Shown here piece after piece: positions 10,516-22,589 of a stretch of 64,000 nt of DNA (position 1 is its first letter; each line of letters begins with the position of its first letter). The notes beneath the pieces are model-generated. The model had not been told where the DNA came from. It saw only the letters and a program-made list of their open reading frames with translations, and did no database searches. The position numbers were made by a program, and so were the translations under genes. The DNA lies in assembly GCF_024362695.1 (NCBI RefSeq), contig NC_065406.1, forward strand, positions 12,586,001 to 12,650,000, read 5' to 3'. Origin of the DNA: Pectinophora gossypiella (lineage: Eukaryota; Arthropoda; Insecta; Lepidoptera; Gelechiidae).

Positions 10516-11713
10516 TCAACCTTCATAGAATTTAGGAAGTTGGTCACCCAGGATGACAGAGCGCTCTACACCCGCCTCAGTAAGGACTCCGAGTCTCACC
10601 ACACCACCAGACGAACCATCACGCAAAATGGCCAGTGTCAGCGTGTTGGTGACAAAGTCCATGGCCTGTTTCTTGGTCATGTTAGGCTTGAAATGAGCAT
10701 CAACATAGCCATATACGTAGGTGGAACCAGACCCACCAATAGAAACTGCTTGGCGTTGCAGCATGCCTCCAATGGGTACCGAGTAGATTTGACCTGCAGA
10801 CAGAGATTGCATATTGAATAATATTCTACTGATCAATTCTTTATTATTAATATTAATGTTTGTAAATAAAAGACTAAAACTAATAGGGCACTTGAAAACT
10901 AATAGGTCATTTGACAAATCTACCGTATGCTAATTTTTTAATATATTCTTGCTGTTTATGGGAAGTGGCCCATAGCTAGTCTTTATGTTGTACCCTGATA
11001 TATCACGGAGATCTGTAGCTGTAGCATGCAGTCAGCATGTTGCATATGCCACTATAAATGAGCCTGTATGCTACAGGAGTTGGACGTCCCATTTTAAAAG
11101 TTATAAAGTATGTTACCTCCTTTCTTCTTATCCCAGCCGGCGACCAAGATACCAGCAACCAGCTGATCCCTATAGCTGTAACAGAGCTCTCTGAAGATGG
11201 ATGCTGCGGTCTCCACCAGTGGCTGCTCACCCAGCTCCATCCGGTGAAAGTCTGATAAAGAAATACAACATTTTCTGTGAATTAAATAAAATGTTGTATA
11301 AGTGCACTACCTATATTAGCATGATGATTATTCAGATCAGATATTAGTGATGTGTAGTTATTAAAAGTAATACATTTTTGTGGCTACTATAAATTTGCCT
11401 TCAATGTTAAAATTGGAAGTACAAAGCTTATAAAGCCATCATATAACTTACTAAGGTGGTACTTGACAATATCAGCGATCGCTTGGGTATCGGCAGCGGA
11501 CCCTGAGCGACAGCAGTAAATATGATCAGTGATCTTTGTGAGCTTGTCAGTGACCCTGTTGGCGATGTAGGCGCCGGTGGTGGTGCGCGAGTCGGCCCCA
11601 ATCACTACACCACCATCGAACTCGCACGCCATGATCGACGTGCCCGTGCTGTGAGGAGCGTTCATCCAACTCATCTCGGGGTCGGCATACGCATTCACCA
11701 CTGACGCGGCCAT
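10516..11713 (-). CDS. Prosbeta1: 20S proteasome catalytic subunit beta type-6 (beta1)
   Basis: Three coding exons on the minus strand (11713-11452, 11251-11117, 10793-10516) have GT/AG borders and continuous frame, giving 224 residues, the usual length for this subunit. The prosegment ends at Gly24; Thr25 would be the catalytic N-terminal threonine after self-cleavage (context STG/TSIMACEFDGG). Asp41 and Lys57 occupy the mature positions 17 and 33 needed for catalysis. Arg69, mature position 45, is the residue that gives beta1 its caspase-like preference for acidic P1. The C-terminal half carries the GGSGS.YVYGY and RDGSSGGVVRL signatures of the subunit. It acts in the inner ring of the 20S core in cytosol and nucleus. 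Nothing is missing, and the gene looks functional. Neighbouring MBD-R2 is convergent (tail to tail). Confidence 0.96.
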
Positions 11714-12060
11714 TTTTCTGCAAATATTGTTAGGTTGTCTTAGTTTTATAGATTTATTGATAGTAAGTAAAGAGAATTTTAGAAGTTTAAGTGGTTACAA
11801 GGCAGAATTATGCGGCAAAGTAAGACTTTAAATATGTAGCATCATTGTAGAGCAGGTTATGTGTAACAACAAAACGGAAAAATAATACCGTCAAATGTAT
11901 AAGTTGGAGAGGGCAAGAAGGAGTAAACAGTAGAGTAGAAAGTATATTGCTTGAATACTTACATGATTTATAATGGAAATAAACAAAATATTAATTTCTG
12001 AAAGTCACGATTTAGCTTCCTCCGGTTTGTAAACTGTCAACGTCAAACGTCAAATCAAAT
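11714..12060 (-). promoter_or_regulatory. Probable 5' UTR exon, leader intron and promoter of the proteasome gene
   Basis: Just upstream of the start codon the minus strand reads TTTGCAG/AAAAATGG, a good acceptor. A matching donor CAT/GTAAGTATTC lies at 11963/11962, giving a leader intron of about 245 bases and a non-coding exon running towards 12040. TSS not located; the region 12040-12075 has repeated TGACGTTTGACGTTG-like words on the coding strand. Confidence 0.5.
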
Positions 12061-12075
12061 GTCATTTGTCATTGT

Positions 12076-12590
12076 ACGTTTCTAGGTACGCATGTAGCAA
12101 AAAATTGCTTTACATAATTTAACAGCTAAATATGAAAATAGTTACCATTATAAAAGTCACCAAACAAACAAATTATAGTTAAATGCTTTTTTTTTTACAC
12201 GCTTTATTTACAGAAAATCATTTTATACCTACTTCAGATTTTTATATTTAATCATGTTTCTTGTATTACTTACGTAAAATGGAATATTTTATTATCATTT
12301 CTTTTTACGCAGATATTTTTCATAGCTTTTTCCTAGTTGAAATTCTATAAAAAAGGCAACAAGTCGTTGAACATTTATTTTTTCAACTTTTGGCCAGTAA
12401 TCAGTGTTGATTTATCACAAGGTTCTCTACAAATAGTATAAAAAAAATCGTGGCTCTTTTTAGACATACATTGCACCGGTCTCTGGAGGATTTTTAGGTC
12501 TATGTTGCAGGCTTCTTAATTGTTTTGAAAATAAGCATTGTTTTGATTTGTAGTTCAGTAATGCTACTTATTATTTTATTAATATTAGTG
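12076..12590. other. Intergenic stretch without recognised content
   Basis: AT-rich; no repeat family from this window and no plausible ORF. Confidence 0.5.
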
Positions 12591-12830
12591 ATGATTCCGC
12601 CAACAAGACAGGAGTTTAACAAGGGGTGGGTATATTTACCTTTGTCTACCCCTTTGGGGATAGACGCATTATGCGTGCTTCGTAAGGCATGTAAAGCCGT
12701 TGGTTCCGTTCCGACTACCACTTACTAAAGTTATTGATTTGTAACGACTATGTACCTACTAGTAAGTAATTAACGGACCTGACTTACTTTAATAAGTAAC
12801 TGTCCGTATGTACTTGTTACCGTTTCCTGG
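12590..12830 (+). mobile_element. SINE-like fragment (AAGGGGTGGG...GCCGTTGGTTCCG)
   Basis: ACAAGGGGTGGGTATA, TCTACCCCTTTGGGGATAGACG and then GTAAAGCCGTTGGTTCCG resemble a SINE related to family 1. A similar middle block (CTACCCTTTTGCGGCTACGGGCGTGATG) is at 55930-55960. Confidence 0.5.
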
Positions 12831-12839
12831 GCAATCTTC

Positions 12840-13790
12840 GAAAATGTCTTTCACCGATGATGGTGGGTCAAGTACTCAAGTGTAATAGCGTTTGTCATAT
12901 AGATCGAGAGACGAGGCATAAACTAAACTTGGTACAAATTATACCCAGTCAGTTTTAAAAGTAGACTTCGTTCGTAAGTACTTCTAGTAGGTACCTACTT
13001 TTAATTACAACTGGAAGCTAAGACGGGAGTGGGTAGATCATATTAATAGAGAAGTACTAGGTAGATATTGGTAAAGTTTTCTTTCCGATAGAACATTATA
13101 GTTTGTATCTATCTATCTGTATCTGTAGATAGATAGATAGCAAAGTAGGTACACATGGCATATGAACATCAAACATTGTTGAAAGGTGAAAGAAAATCGC
13201 GCCGTCACGATGCGTGGGTGTCCGCCACTCATTAGCACCCCTTGTCCCGCCGAAAAAAAGTAAACGTGAAAAAAATAAAAATTCGCCACGCGCCATTTTG
13301 TATGTCATCCCAAAAACGATGTTTATTTAAACGTTATAAAAGAAGTTGAATGAGCGGACGTTTTTGATGAATCACCTTTTTATAAGACGTTTTATTCAAA
13401 AGGAATATCGAATTGATATTTATTCATGAACCTTGATTCGCCACCGTTGTTCAAATCGACAGCACACGCGCGTCTTAGAAATGTCCCTATAATATGAGAT
13501 GACATACATCTTGATATTTGCGATTTATATTTAGAACGATAGTCATGTTGTTATAAATAGACCACTTTAGTATCTAATTAGTACAATTTACAATGCTATT
13601 TTGTATCTACCTAATGTGTTTAAAAATATTATATAAATGTCATTCAGTAAAAATATCGTTGTTTATCAAAAAAATGATTTATTTATATGCCATCATCAGA
13701 TCTGTTAAAACTTCTGTCTTTACTCATGTCTCACGAAATCCCTTACAACAGGACATCATCCGACACATCAAGGGGACGCGCTGACGACGC
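12840..13790. other. Intergenic stretch with one short microsatellite hairpin
   Basis: At 13108-13140 CTATCTATCTGTATC faces GTAGATAGATAGATAG, a short hairpin of tetranucleotide repeats. Nothing else recognised. Confidence 0.5.
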
Positions 13791-13794
13791 CCAG

Positions 13795-13972
13795 CGGCTG
13801 ATGTAGCGAAGCCGTTGCTGGGGGAGGTTACTCACCTTAAGTTTGAGAGGTCTTTCAAGCTTCATGTCTCCACCACATTCGCTGCTGAGCTGCTTTATGC
13901 GAACTTCTGGTCAGAGGGAGTAGTGTTTCGACGCTTCAGCGAGGCGAAGACGGACAATAAATTCCCTGAATA
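13795..13972 (+). pseudogene. Probable LINE ORF1 C-terminal fragment
   Basis: The frame to the stop at 13970-13972 reads as ordinary protein: DVAKPLLGEVTHL, FERSFKLHV, then FWSEGVVFRRFSE. The FWxEGVxxRRF pattern is one I associate with ORF1-type proteins of insect non-LTR elements. No start codon and no intact upstream domain; stops lie just before it. It could also be a relic of another transposon ORF. Confidence 0.4.
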
Positions 13973-13984
13973 GTTGACTTTTCT

Positions 13985-14068
13985 CCTCCTATCGTGTGGG
14001 CTGTGAGGTGGAGTACCAACCTCATCAATCCTGGTGTCAGGGTTACTATTGAGCCGCCAAAGGCCCCT
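13985..14068 (-). mobile_element. SINE family 1, 3' tail fragment
   Basis: CTATCGTGTGGGCTGTGAGG, ACCAACCTCATCAA and AGGGTTACTATTGAGCCGCC are the reverse of the family 1 tail found at 23740-23850. Confidence 0.6.
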
Positions 14069-14589
14069 TTTACGATCAAACTAAAAAATATAATATTACA
14101 TGTATTCTTAGGTTAAGGTATATATATATGTATGGGCCTTAGTTGCCGAATCAAATAAATAAATAATTGCACCAGCTACGGCCCAATCCTTTAAACCATA
14201 AGGTACCAATTAATATCTCACTTTAATAAAGTATCAAAAATTAAATTCGCAGTTGCGCTCACGTTGCTCAGCAGCAATAAGTAGGCGTATTATTGAACTG
14301 GCGAGCGCGGCCGGTGGAAGTGGCTGTCAATCGCACTTGAATAATAGCATTGCGGCCGCGACATTTTGTATTTATTTATTTCATTCTATACCCTCCTCCC
14401 CCGCACAGACAATGGCCAGATGTTGATATTTTTTCAACATCACAACGTATTTTGTGTATTGTCATGGAGATGCGTTGCCGTTGGATATTGACGCGCTGAA
14501 TTGCCAGCGGAAGCTTGGGAAGTAAAACATTGTATTGGATTAAACTATTATTAGGCGTAACTTGGTGAAGGTGCCTATAAAAACATATC

Positions 14590-14665
14590 AAATAAAATCA
14601 AATTATACTTTATTGCACAGACATAACACATGAATACAGTACAAACAAAACAAACAGTACAAACA
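14590..14665 (-). mobile_element. LINE 3' end fragment
   Basis: ATCAAATTATACTTTATTGC on the + strand is the reverse of a LINE tail with AATAAAGTATAATTTGAT; a related tail lies at 25555-25765. Only the last 70 bases are visible. Confidence 0.4.
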
Positions 14666-14799
14666 TATCCATAATACCTAATACCTATTTTATTGCAGTA
14701 GACATAAGTATGCTTTCGGAGTCTTCTTCGGCTCGTGGTACCATGTATTAAGTATCATGTTAAGATGCCATCATGTGTGTAATCACTTTCTTCTTTTCT

Positions 14800-14852
14800 C
14801 GTGTAGGTTGTGAGGTCAATGACCAACCTCATCAACCTGGTGAAAACCACAT
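14800..14852 (-). mobile_element. SINE family 1, short tail fragment
   Basis: CTCGTGTAGGTTGTGAGGTC and ACCAACCTCATCAACC match the reversed tail of family 1. Confidence 0.5.
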
Positions 14853-14970
14853 AAACTTTTTTATAATCTCATTCGGGTGTGATTTAAAAACCTCACAACA
14901 GACACGCTAGTTTCAATGTAGGTAAAAAAAAATGTGGTCTCTGTTATTACCCACATAGAAAGTAATGAAG

Positions 14971-15020
14971 GACTTTCCAAGCTACGTTCCCCTAAAATAG
15001 TATAGATGGCGCTGTAAAGC
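14971..15020. repeat. Terminal fragment of the THAP-carrying repeat family
   Basis: GACTTTCCAAGCTACGTTCC followed by ATAGTATAGATGGCGCTGTA is the same terminus seen reversed at 7925-7970 and directly at 52877-52925. Confidence 0.55.
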
Positions 15021-15026
15021 TTTAAC

Positions 15027-15245
15027 ATGATGGCGGATGCACGAATTGATTACTTCCAAGCAATCATTCGTAAAAGATCCGCTTCATTGCTGAACAGAGT
15101 ACGGCGGAGCGCCAACACTATCCTCCAACCGATAGCAGAGCGGTTTCAGTGTCCTATTCTGGGACACTGGAATGATATACATATGAGGGACAGACCCCTT
15201 ATTTATAATGTAAAATATCATGCTTTACTAACACTAGATATATAA
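15027..15245 (+). pseudogene. C-terminal fragment of a LINE reverse transcriptase ORF
   Basis: A 72-residue frame contains KRSASLLNRVRRSANTIL and IAERFQCPILGHWNDIHM. This resembles the extreme C-terminus of Jockey-group reverse transcriptase proteins as I know them; no catalytic motif remains. It follows the repeat terminus at 14971-15020 directly. Confidence 0.45.
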
Positions 15246-15900
15246 GTAATTTTTCTTTGTCAATACTAACAAACTATGGAAGATTATGATTCCGAAATAA
15301 ATGATTATTTATTTAACGTCTTAATTAATTTAGCTATATTCGCAATACTCGGGTACATAATCCGTACATCGTGAGGAAACCCAAATTCTCGAGAAATGCA
15401 TTTTCGGAGGTATGTGATCTAAACTGTGAATGTGATTGTTCGTGGTTTACACTATACTTAAAGCGACATTTTGTTTTCTTCTTAGAACATGGTAGACTGG
15501 AAGTGTAACTTCTTTTTCTTCTCCCGCTGTTCCAAGCCTACCTGAACACATTTAATTCCTCATGCATGAGTAAGTAGAAGTTTAATGACAGTACATTCTG
15601 CTTAGGTATTTTTCACATTTTTGTATAAAACAGCTTTTGACGTAGGTATTTGAACGCACTACGGGTACCTCGTACCCGTAAAGTTAGTTATAACTAAGTA
15701 CGAAGTCAAAAGCTGGTAGGTGAACTCCTATGGGTTCTAGTTTAGTTACAGTTCTAAACATTTTACTGAAGTTTCTCTCATAAATTGCTTTGAAGACGTT
15801 ATGAAATACTTTTAAGAAATCAAGACATACTTAAGTGCTAGGAATCGATATAGTCTTGGAGTAACTATACCAGAGTAACTAATAAGTAACCACTAGGTAC
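15246..15900. other. Intergenic stretch; one short repeat fragment
   Basis: At 15368-15425 a piece (CGTGAGGAAACCCAAATTC, GCATTTTCGGAGGTATGTGA) matches the repeat family seen as a palindrome at 59375-59795. Otherwise nothing recognised. Confidence 0.5.
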
Positions 15901-15901
15901 G

Positions 15902-16235
15902 TACACACATACATACATACATAAACTCACGCCCGTAATCCCTAATGGGGTGGGCAGAGCCACAAGCAATCAAAGACAACTTGCAGCCACTGTTGATACG
16001 GTGTCGTAAGCACTAAGTACGTACTTAGATAAAAATACTTCGGGAAAGTCGGATGGATTTTGTAAAAAAAATGTATTATCATTTTGGATGGGCTGATTAC
16101 CTTCAGCGTACGGTGCATCATAGACATCTTAAGACTTTGTATCAAAAGTGGCTGCAAGTTCTCTTTTGATTACTCGTGCTCTGCCCACCCCTTTAGGAAT
16201 TACGGGCGTGTATTTACGCATGTATGTGTACCATT
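15902..16235. repeat. Foldback element, two inverted copies of one 95-bp repeat
   Basis: The left copy has ACGCCCGTAATCCCTAATGG, GGTGGGCAGAGC and ACTTGCAGCCAC. The reversed right copy has ACGCCCGTAATTCCTAAAGG with the same continuing blocks. The spacer is about 140 bases. Single diverged copies of the repeat lie at 27485-27545 and 45090-45180. Confidence 0.7.
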
Positions 16236-17082
16236 TTTTTACGTTAAACAGAGACAATTCAAGTCTGTAGCCACAAATCACCAGAAGGTACCTGAAGGCC
16301 TTGAAGCCAAGCGGTATTAAATTGACTTCAATATTCACTACCTAACTATTCACTAATAGAACGAAGAACTAATGGTTACTAAGTATACGTGAATACATTT
16401 AACATCGATAATCTTCCAGATTTAAGCCAAGATCTACCATCTTCCAGAGTTCAAACAAAGTACCTACACATTTCACCCTAAAATCCATCAAAGGAGCCCT
16501 AATGTCCGTCCATTGAGCACCAAATCAAAGGTATTTTTTTCCTCATTCCCGTGCCAACAAAGGTACTTCCCAATACTTCCCATTATATATATTTGATACG
16601 ATATTTTATACGGCATTGTGAGTTTGTGAGCACGCGCGCTCTTGGCATGGCGCGATATTTTTATATTTCTTTTTTATATATTCGCGTGTGGGGTGGCAAG
16701 GGAGCGAGACGTTCAGCCAGGGTGGGGGAAGGGGACGGCCGCCCCTAAAAAGTTATGTATTTTTTCTCCTCTTTTTTCCCATCGACGTGATGAAACAGCG
16801 AGCGATATTGATCCAGAGCGTTGGCAGTAATACCATGCCGAGTATGAGATTTTCTTTGCGTCCGTTTTTTGTTTCTGTTAGGTATAGGTACTAGAATTTG
16901 TGCTACATATTAGATGTCTATTTTGCAAAATAATAGATGTTTTTTTTCTAATACAGTTGGCTCGGACACACTTATCATTATGTTAGTTTAACAGAAAGCT
17001 CGGTGAAGCGTGTGTAGTAAGTTAATCTTGTGATGGATGTTCTTGAGCATGTTATGTTACTCGTGTGTAGGTATGTGTTACG
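16236..17082. other. Intergenic stretch without recognised content
   Basis: Short overlapping frames at 16551-16894 run through a GC-richer patch (16625-16760) but show no motif. Confidence 0.45.
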
Positions 17083-17861
17083 TATCTACGTGAGTACCTA
17101 CCAACTAAATTGAACTTTACTGTTTGTAATATATGTATAACTAACGAAATATTCCTATTTTCTCCTCCTAAGTATTGAACTTTTCATTTGAAAATCATAA
17201 ATATATATTTGCCTAGTTTTTTTTTACGTTTTACTTTTCTCTTTTTTGGCGTGATTATAGTAGATTAGTCTGGGATGGCGGTTAGGCAGTTTCTACTTGG
17301 CCGGGGCATCCGGAAAATGGCTTATCTGGGTTCTGTTTTTATTTATATCAATTTTTATATGTACACATTTTTAATTGAATAAAGACCTGATTAACAGTAT
17401 TGCCTGCGTTACGTATTTATTGTTGCCCATAAAAATAGGTACTTACCTAGGTACGTGTTTTTTTTCTCACCCTGCGCAGGTGTGTGTCGCGCGTCCATCC
17501 CTTTGGCATTATGTTCGGACAAGCTGCGCACGCGGCGAGAGCCACCGCACATGCTGTATACAGGCTGTGCATAATACGGTGAAATATATAAATTTATTGT
17601 GTTTTAAGCTTTAGCGGAGAGGATAGACGGACGGACAACAAAGTGATCCCACTTAGAAGGTTTGTGTTTCCTTTAGAGTACTTACTTACCTTTATTAAAA
17701 CACACCTTACCTACATTTTGTAATTGTACAGAAAGGTATTTATTTATGATTTTCAAATGAAAAGTTCAATACTTAGGAGGAAAAAGTAGGAATATTTCGT
17801 TAGTTATACATATATTACAAACAGTAAAGTTCAATTTAGTTGGTAGGTACTCACGTAGATA
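17083..17861. repeat. Inverted duplication, two 121-bp arms about 98% identical
   Basis: The left arm 17083-17203 and the reversed right arm 17741-17861 differ at only about two positions by eye. Both run from TATCTACGTGAGTACCTACC to AAATGAAAAGTTCAATACTT and its complement. The spacer of about 537 bases has a GC-rich block (17470-17575) and no long ORF. It may be a transposon with long terminal inverted repeats or a recent inverted duplication. Confidence 0.75.
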
Positions 17862-17869
17862 TTCCTACC

Positions 17870-18295
17870 ATTACTCATAGGCATAGGTAATAAAGCGAAT
17901 GCGTTTTAAATGTTGTTTTCTCCATTCGATACTCGAGATGGCCTTCACTGTAAATATTTTTAAGTAAACAGATATCGTGACGTCAATTCGGATAAAAATA
18001 AGATTCGTTGGTTCAGTTAAGTAAATTCGCGTCATGAATGTGTCTTACATAGCATTTTTTAAAGTAGTTACTATAGGTAGGTACTAAATTAAACAAAAAT
18101 GCAAAATAGCAAGTAAGTAGTTTAATACTTTTGAAAACCAATTCTTTTTTCATAACTATTTTTATAAGTAAGTTACTACCAAAGTATTTTATTCATAATT
18201 TTACAGTTTCATATTTACAACGTTCCAAATTAGTGAATCCTTATGACAAATTTTATTGCTAGAAATATTTTTCGCCGCGCATATTTTTTTTCGTT
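17870..18295. other. Intergenic stretch without recognised content
   Basis: AT-rich, no repeat family or ORF recognised. Confidence 0.5.
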
Positions 18296-18299
18296 TTTT

Positions 18300-18362
18300 T
18301 TTTTAGTAACATGAAAAATGCTACACCGACAAGAGCGTGACTCCTAAATTAGATGTGATTTT
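18300..18362 (+). repeat. Interspersed repeat, CTACACCGACAAGAGCGTG family, copy 2
   Basis: ATGCTACACCGACAAGAGCG followed by TCCTAAATTAGATGTGAT; compare 6515-6625 and 26665-26775. Confidence 0.55.
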
Positions 18363-18369
18363 TTTTTTC

Positions 18370-21300
18370 ATTTTAAGAACTAATTAGGTTTACTTACTAT
18401 GAACACAGGAAAAAGAAAATGTGTCAGGAACGTTCCCTAAGTGAGAACATTTTCGGCGTTGATTTTCAGTCATAACCATATCTAAAATTACTATATTTAC
18501 TTTACCTCAAACACGTTAAATTTAACACATTTTACACATTTAACATTGGTAGGTAAAAATAGTCTGCTTATCTTCCGAAGGTATTCGACATTTCTATTTT
18601 TAGTCATTACTGTTGTCACAAGTGTAGAGTCACCATAATTACGTGGGCATTGTTACCAAATATATTCAATGTTAAATCTATAGAATTATCATGTCGTTGT
18701 GTTAAATGTAACTTGCGATAGTAGGTCTGATAATGTAATAAACCTATAGGTATTTATTTAAAAAAAATGCCCTGTAAAAAAAGGTATTTGATGCTTAATT
18801 GGGTACTTATTTTTATAAATAGTAGAAAACGAGTTGTCTTTAACAATATAAATTATTAACAGCGTAAATACGCAGCGATAATTCGTTGATCTACGAATAT
18901 AATAATGTAGGTAGGTACTTACTTACTTATCATTAAAAAAAAACACCATTAATATCTAATTAGAATGACATTATTTAATCAATTAAAATAATAATTGTTT
19001 TCTTACGTGTAACGGTACCTACAAGCCAGGTTGTAGGTACTTGTATTGATTATCGTATTATAAAAATAATAATCATAATATGAAAGTTTAATGAAGTACA
19101 ATGAGACAATAATTGTTTCTTATAATTAATTCTTTATTGTAGGTGAATGCCAGAACAATGCATCTGCATTAACACAAATTATAAGTTAAAGTGTGTAATC
19201 AATTTGTAATTCTTTTATATATGTTCTAGACGTCTTTTATATAAATTAAATAACACTATTAAGGTCATAATATTTTTATTAAATTAATGTCAAAGAAAAT
19301 TCTGTATTTTTTCTCGATATTGGAAGTTAGTATAGTGTATTTTTTTAAATTGAAATTCCCGAACAATTGTGACACATCCTATATAGCATAGAATAAAAAT
19401 ATTGTCTACGTGGCGATTCAAATTTTTTGCGCCTTTTTGTCCGAGTCGATGGCGCATTCACGGACACAATCCGGGCTCTTTGGGGTCATTTTATAGGGCT
19501 TTTTATAAAAAAAAACTTGGAGGTTACTTAACATTGTGGACTGGAGTCGAAATGTGCACAAAGGGTGGCGAGTGGGCCCTGTTGACTGACCGTGATTTAG
19601 ACCAACGGATTTGCTGTAACGGGCAAAGTAGTGATGGGCATGTGTATTGACATTTTTGACATATAAAACACCTAAATGGAATATAGTACAAAATCTTCGG
19701 TAAAATGTTTAGGTAAGCGAGAAGAAAAGTATTTTGATGGAGAAAATCCTTTAACAGGTAATTTGTGGGAAAACTTGTCAACTGCTTATGTGTATGACAA
19801 TTGGAAAATAGCTAAAGACTTATAACAATGTTTTGATATAAGTACCTACTTACACGTTGTCTTGTAAAGGTAAACTAATACTTACGTGCAGCAGCAGCTA
19901 CGCACAACTCCAAACATCACTATAAAGGAAACAATCTACATAGTAGGTTTAAGTTTCATTACTATGTATCTTCATTTTATTCTCAGTTTTGTTGATACGC
20001 ATCTCAAATAATCAGGATATCGCCTGAAGATCCGTGAAATTGGTTTTCGTTTGAGAACTCAATTGTCCATCTATTTTTAGACACGTGGGCAGGCAGATGT
20101 TAGTATTAAGTTGTTATAGATAAAAATCTTCAGCCGCTCAGCTTAGTTGCGTTTGGAAACGATTAAAACGTTACGCAGTAACGTAGATAGTCGTACTTAG
20201 TTGCTAAATAAAGCTTCATAAATACAGCAGTTTAGAATCGGAAAAGCGGGAAAATGGGCAGAGTGTAAGTATTTTTGTTTACAGTTCAAAATCTCTGCTG
20301 ACTCTACACGCGGCAAGCATTTTAAACAAGGCTACTAAAAACTGATGATTCTTTGGTTATTTTTTTTGCTCACCAAAAAAAGAAAACTTCCGCCAGGGTT
20401 GATGTCGGTCAGTGACCTCACAACTCACACGAGAGAAGAAGAGAAGATGTGTAAACTATTTTTATGACCGTGATAAGCAGCCAAACGCACTCTATGATTT
20501 CTCTACTTCTCGAACAGGAAAACCAATTATATAGGCGAAAATAAGTTTGTTTCGGGTATAAGTATAGGGTTTTGCATATCCACTAACGCACAGTATAAAG
20601 TATTTACTAAGTAAAGATGTAGGCCTGGTATTCTGTTTAGTGACAACTTGACAATTTTCGTTAGCGAAGCAGGCTATATCTGGCCACTAAATAAAAAGAA
20701 AACGGCGAATATATTTAATTTATTTTACAGAGCAATTTTGAACCTTCAATGAAATACTTATACGAGTACTTGAGAGTCCGTGCTGCATAAGTAGTCCCGC
20801 ATCACTTGTCTTATCATTTAGTTCCATTGAAGGACTTCTTTCGTGGCGGGTTCTCTACTTCCAGTTTTAATGATATTATTTACTTAAGTGATTGATAAAT
20901 AGTTCTTAAATTCTCCGTCATCAAATTTAAGGTCGTTGATGACGTCTAAACTGCTAATTTGTAATTAATTAATACCTTGGTTTTTAAAATATGAGCATGG
21001 TCCACTCCATTCGTCTGGTAAGTAACTACTATTTACGTATGTAATGTCAGATGAAATCATATTACTTATTTCCTCTCCCATACTTAAATATTGAAGGGGA
21101 CTTTTTTACACTCTCAGCTCATATTAATAATCATTTAAAAACACTCAATTATCCAATGATCACTTTTTGTACTTTACAATAAAAAAAAACGTAATAAAAA
21201 GTCCCCTTAGTTTTTAAACGCAGCAAAATGGGAGTATTTCCGAACGTAGTTGCTTTTTTCAAATTAAGTTTTTTTAGAGGGGCGTTGTTTGATAGACAAG

Positions 21301-21805
21301 GGGTGCTTTTTATGTCGCTTTTTAAATGTTTTTTTTAAGGTGTTTGGAAGATGAGGTGAGGCGACAGACGATTGTTGACGGAAGTATGAGGGGCGAGGTG
21401 TTAAACAATTTGTTTATGATAGCTAATAAAAAACTAATGACGTGGGGGACTGCGGTTTTTTGAGGGTAGAACAATTGTAGAGAGGTTATGATACCACCCA
21501 CTTCGTAGTTTGACTTATTTTTTATGTATAATTGGTATTAATTAAGTAGATTACCGTACCGCATTAAATTACATTTACCTTATGCCGATGCAAGACCCTA
21601 AGTGCCTTAAATAATTTCGGGAATTGAGTTTTTATTTATAAAAAATGAAGTCGTTTTTAAGAGTAATTTCTTTTTCTGAAATGTTCTGCATTATGTACAG
21701 ATTTTTATCTTCTATCTCTTGAATAAATGCCATTTAGCTATAGTATATAAACACTCAATACTTAGTTTGGGTCTAATACTTATCCATAAGATATAAAAAG
21801 CTCTT
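18370..21805. other. Long gene-free AT-rich stretch
   Basis: No coding motif and no long ORF. A SINE family 1 tail fragment is visible at 20393-20445 (GGGTTGATGTCGGTCAGTGA, then GAGAGAAGAAGAG). Many short TAGGTAC/GTAGGTA words occur, as elsewhere in this window. Confidence 0.45.
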
Positions 21806-21807
21806 GT

Positions 21808-21960
21808 TTTTTTTTTTTTTTTTTTGACGTGACTTTTTGTAGATTTGCCGCAGATGGCATTAACTACTTGGCCGGACAAATGGGGAGCGCTGAAGGCTCT
21901 CACCCGGTACAACGTTTAAGACAACAGGCCTGAGGGTGCCTAGTTGGGCGCGAACCTCGA
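21808..21960 (-). mobile_element. LINE 3'-end family (poly(A) tail, GCCAAGTAGTTAATGCCATC), copy 1
   Basis: A T run (poly(A) on the minus strand) is followed by GACGTGACTTTTTGTAGATT, GGCATTAACTACTTGGCCGG and GGGCGCGAACCTCG. Copies vary at the 5' end but share the 3' end and poly(A), the pattern left by target-primed reverse transcription. Confidence 0.7.
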
Positions 21961-22463
21961 ATATAAAAAGCTCAAATTATAAACAAACATAAGCAATTAT
22001 AATACTTTACTCTCCCCAAATCACCTGTAACAAAATCCACGTGCCGTCTAAAAAACAGCATGTGTGTTAACAAGCCAATCACCCTAATACGACCACAAAA
22101 TTACCGTAAAAATGCCTTTTTTTATCGACAAAAATGTCGATAAAACCGCAAAGGGCATGTGGGGCATGAGTACTTAGGGGAGAATTTAAAAAGACGTGTA
22201 AATAAATAATTTGTTTTTTGAGGGTAGTTTTTTGGTAGTCGCGTGCGGCACACGCTTCCGTATTGTGCAACCCTCCTTGAGACTTTAATAAGGGCGGAAA
22301 CTGGGGAGTGTGCTGCGTACGCGCATGACATCTGCTGGCATATGATGTAAGAATTAGAATGTCGGTTTATGCTGCTTCATTAGTTCATTACCTGCGAGTA
22401 ACGTCTTAAGACAGTCTTTTTGCTAATAGTGATTCCCAAATTACAGAACAAAAAATGTGAGTG

Positions 22464-22589
22464 AAAAAGCCCACATTAAAGCGATTCATCTAAAGAATTA
22501 ATATTACTATTTGACATTTGTTTGCATTGCGCAAATGTCAAATTATAATATTGCTTTATTTAGATGAATTGCTTTGACGTGGTCTTTTA
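22464..22589. repeat. Hairpin MITE with near-perfect palindrome
   Basis: The left arm (AAGCGATTCATCTAAAG, TTGACATTTG) and the right arm (CAAATGTCAA, then TTAGATGAATTGCTTTGACG) fold back with an 11-base loop around TTTGCATTGCG. Related copies are at 6985-7095 and 63165-63235. Confidence 0.65.
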
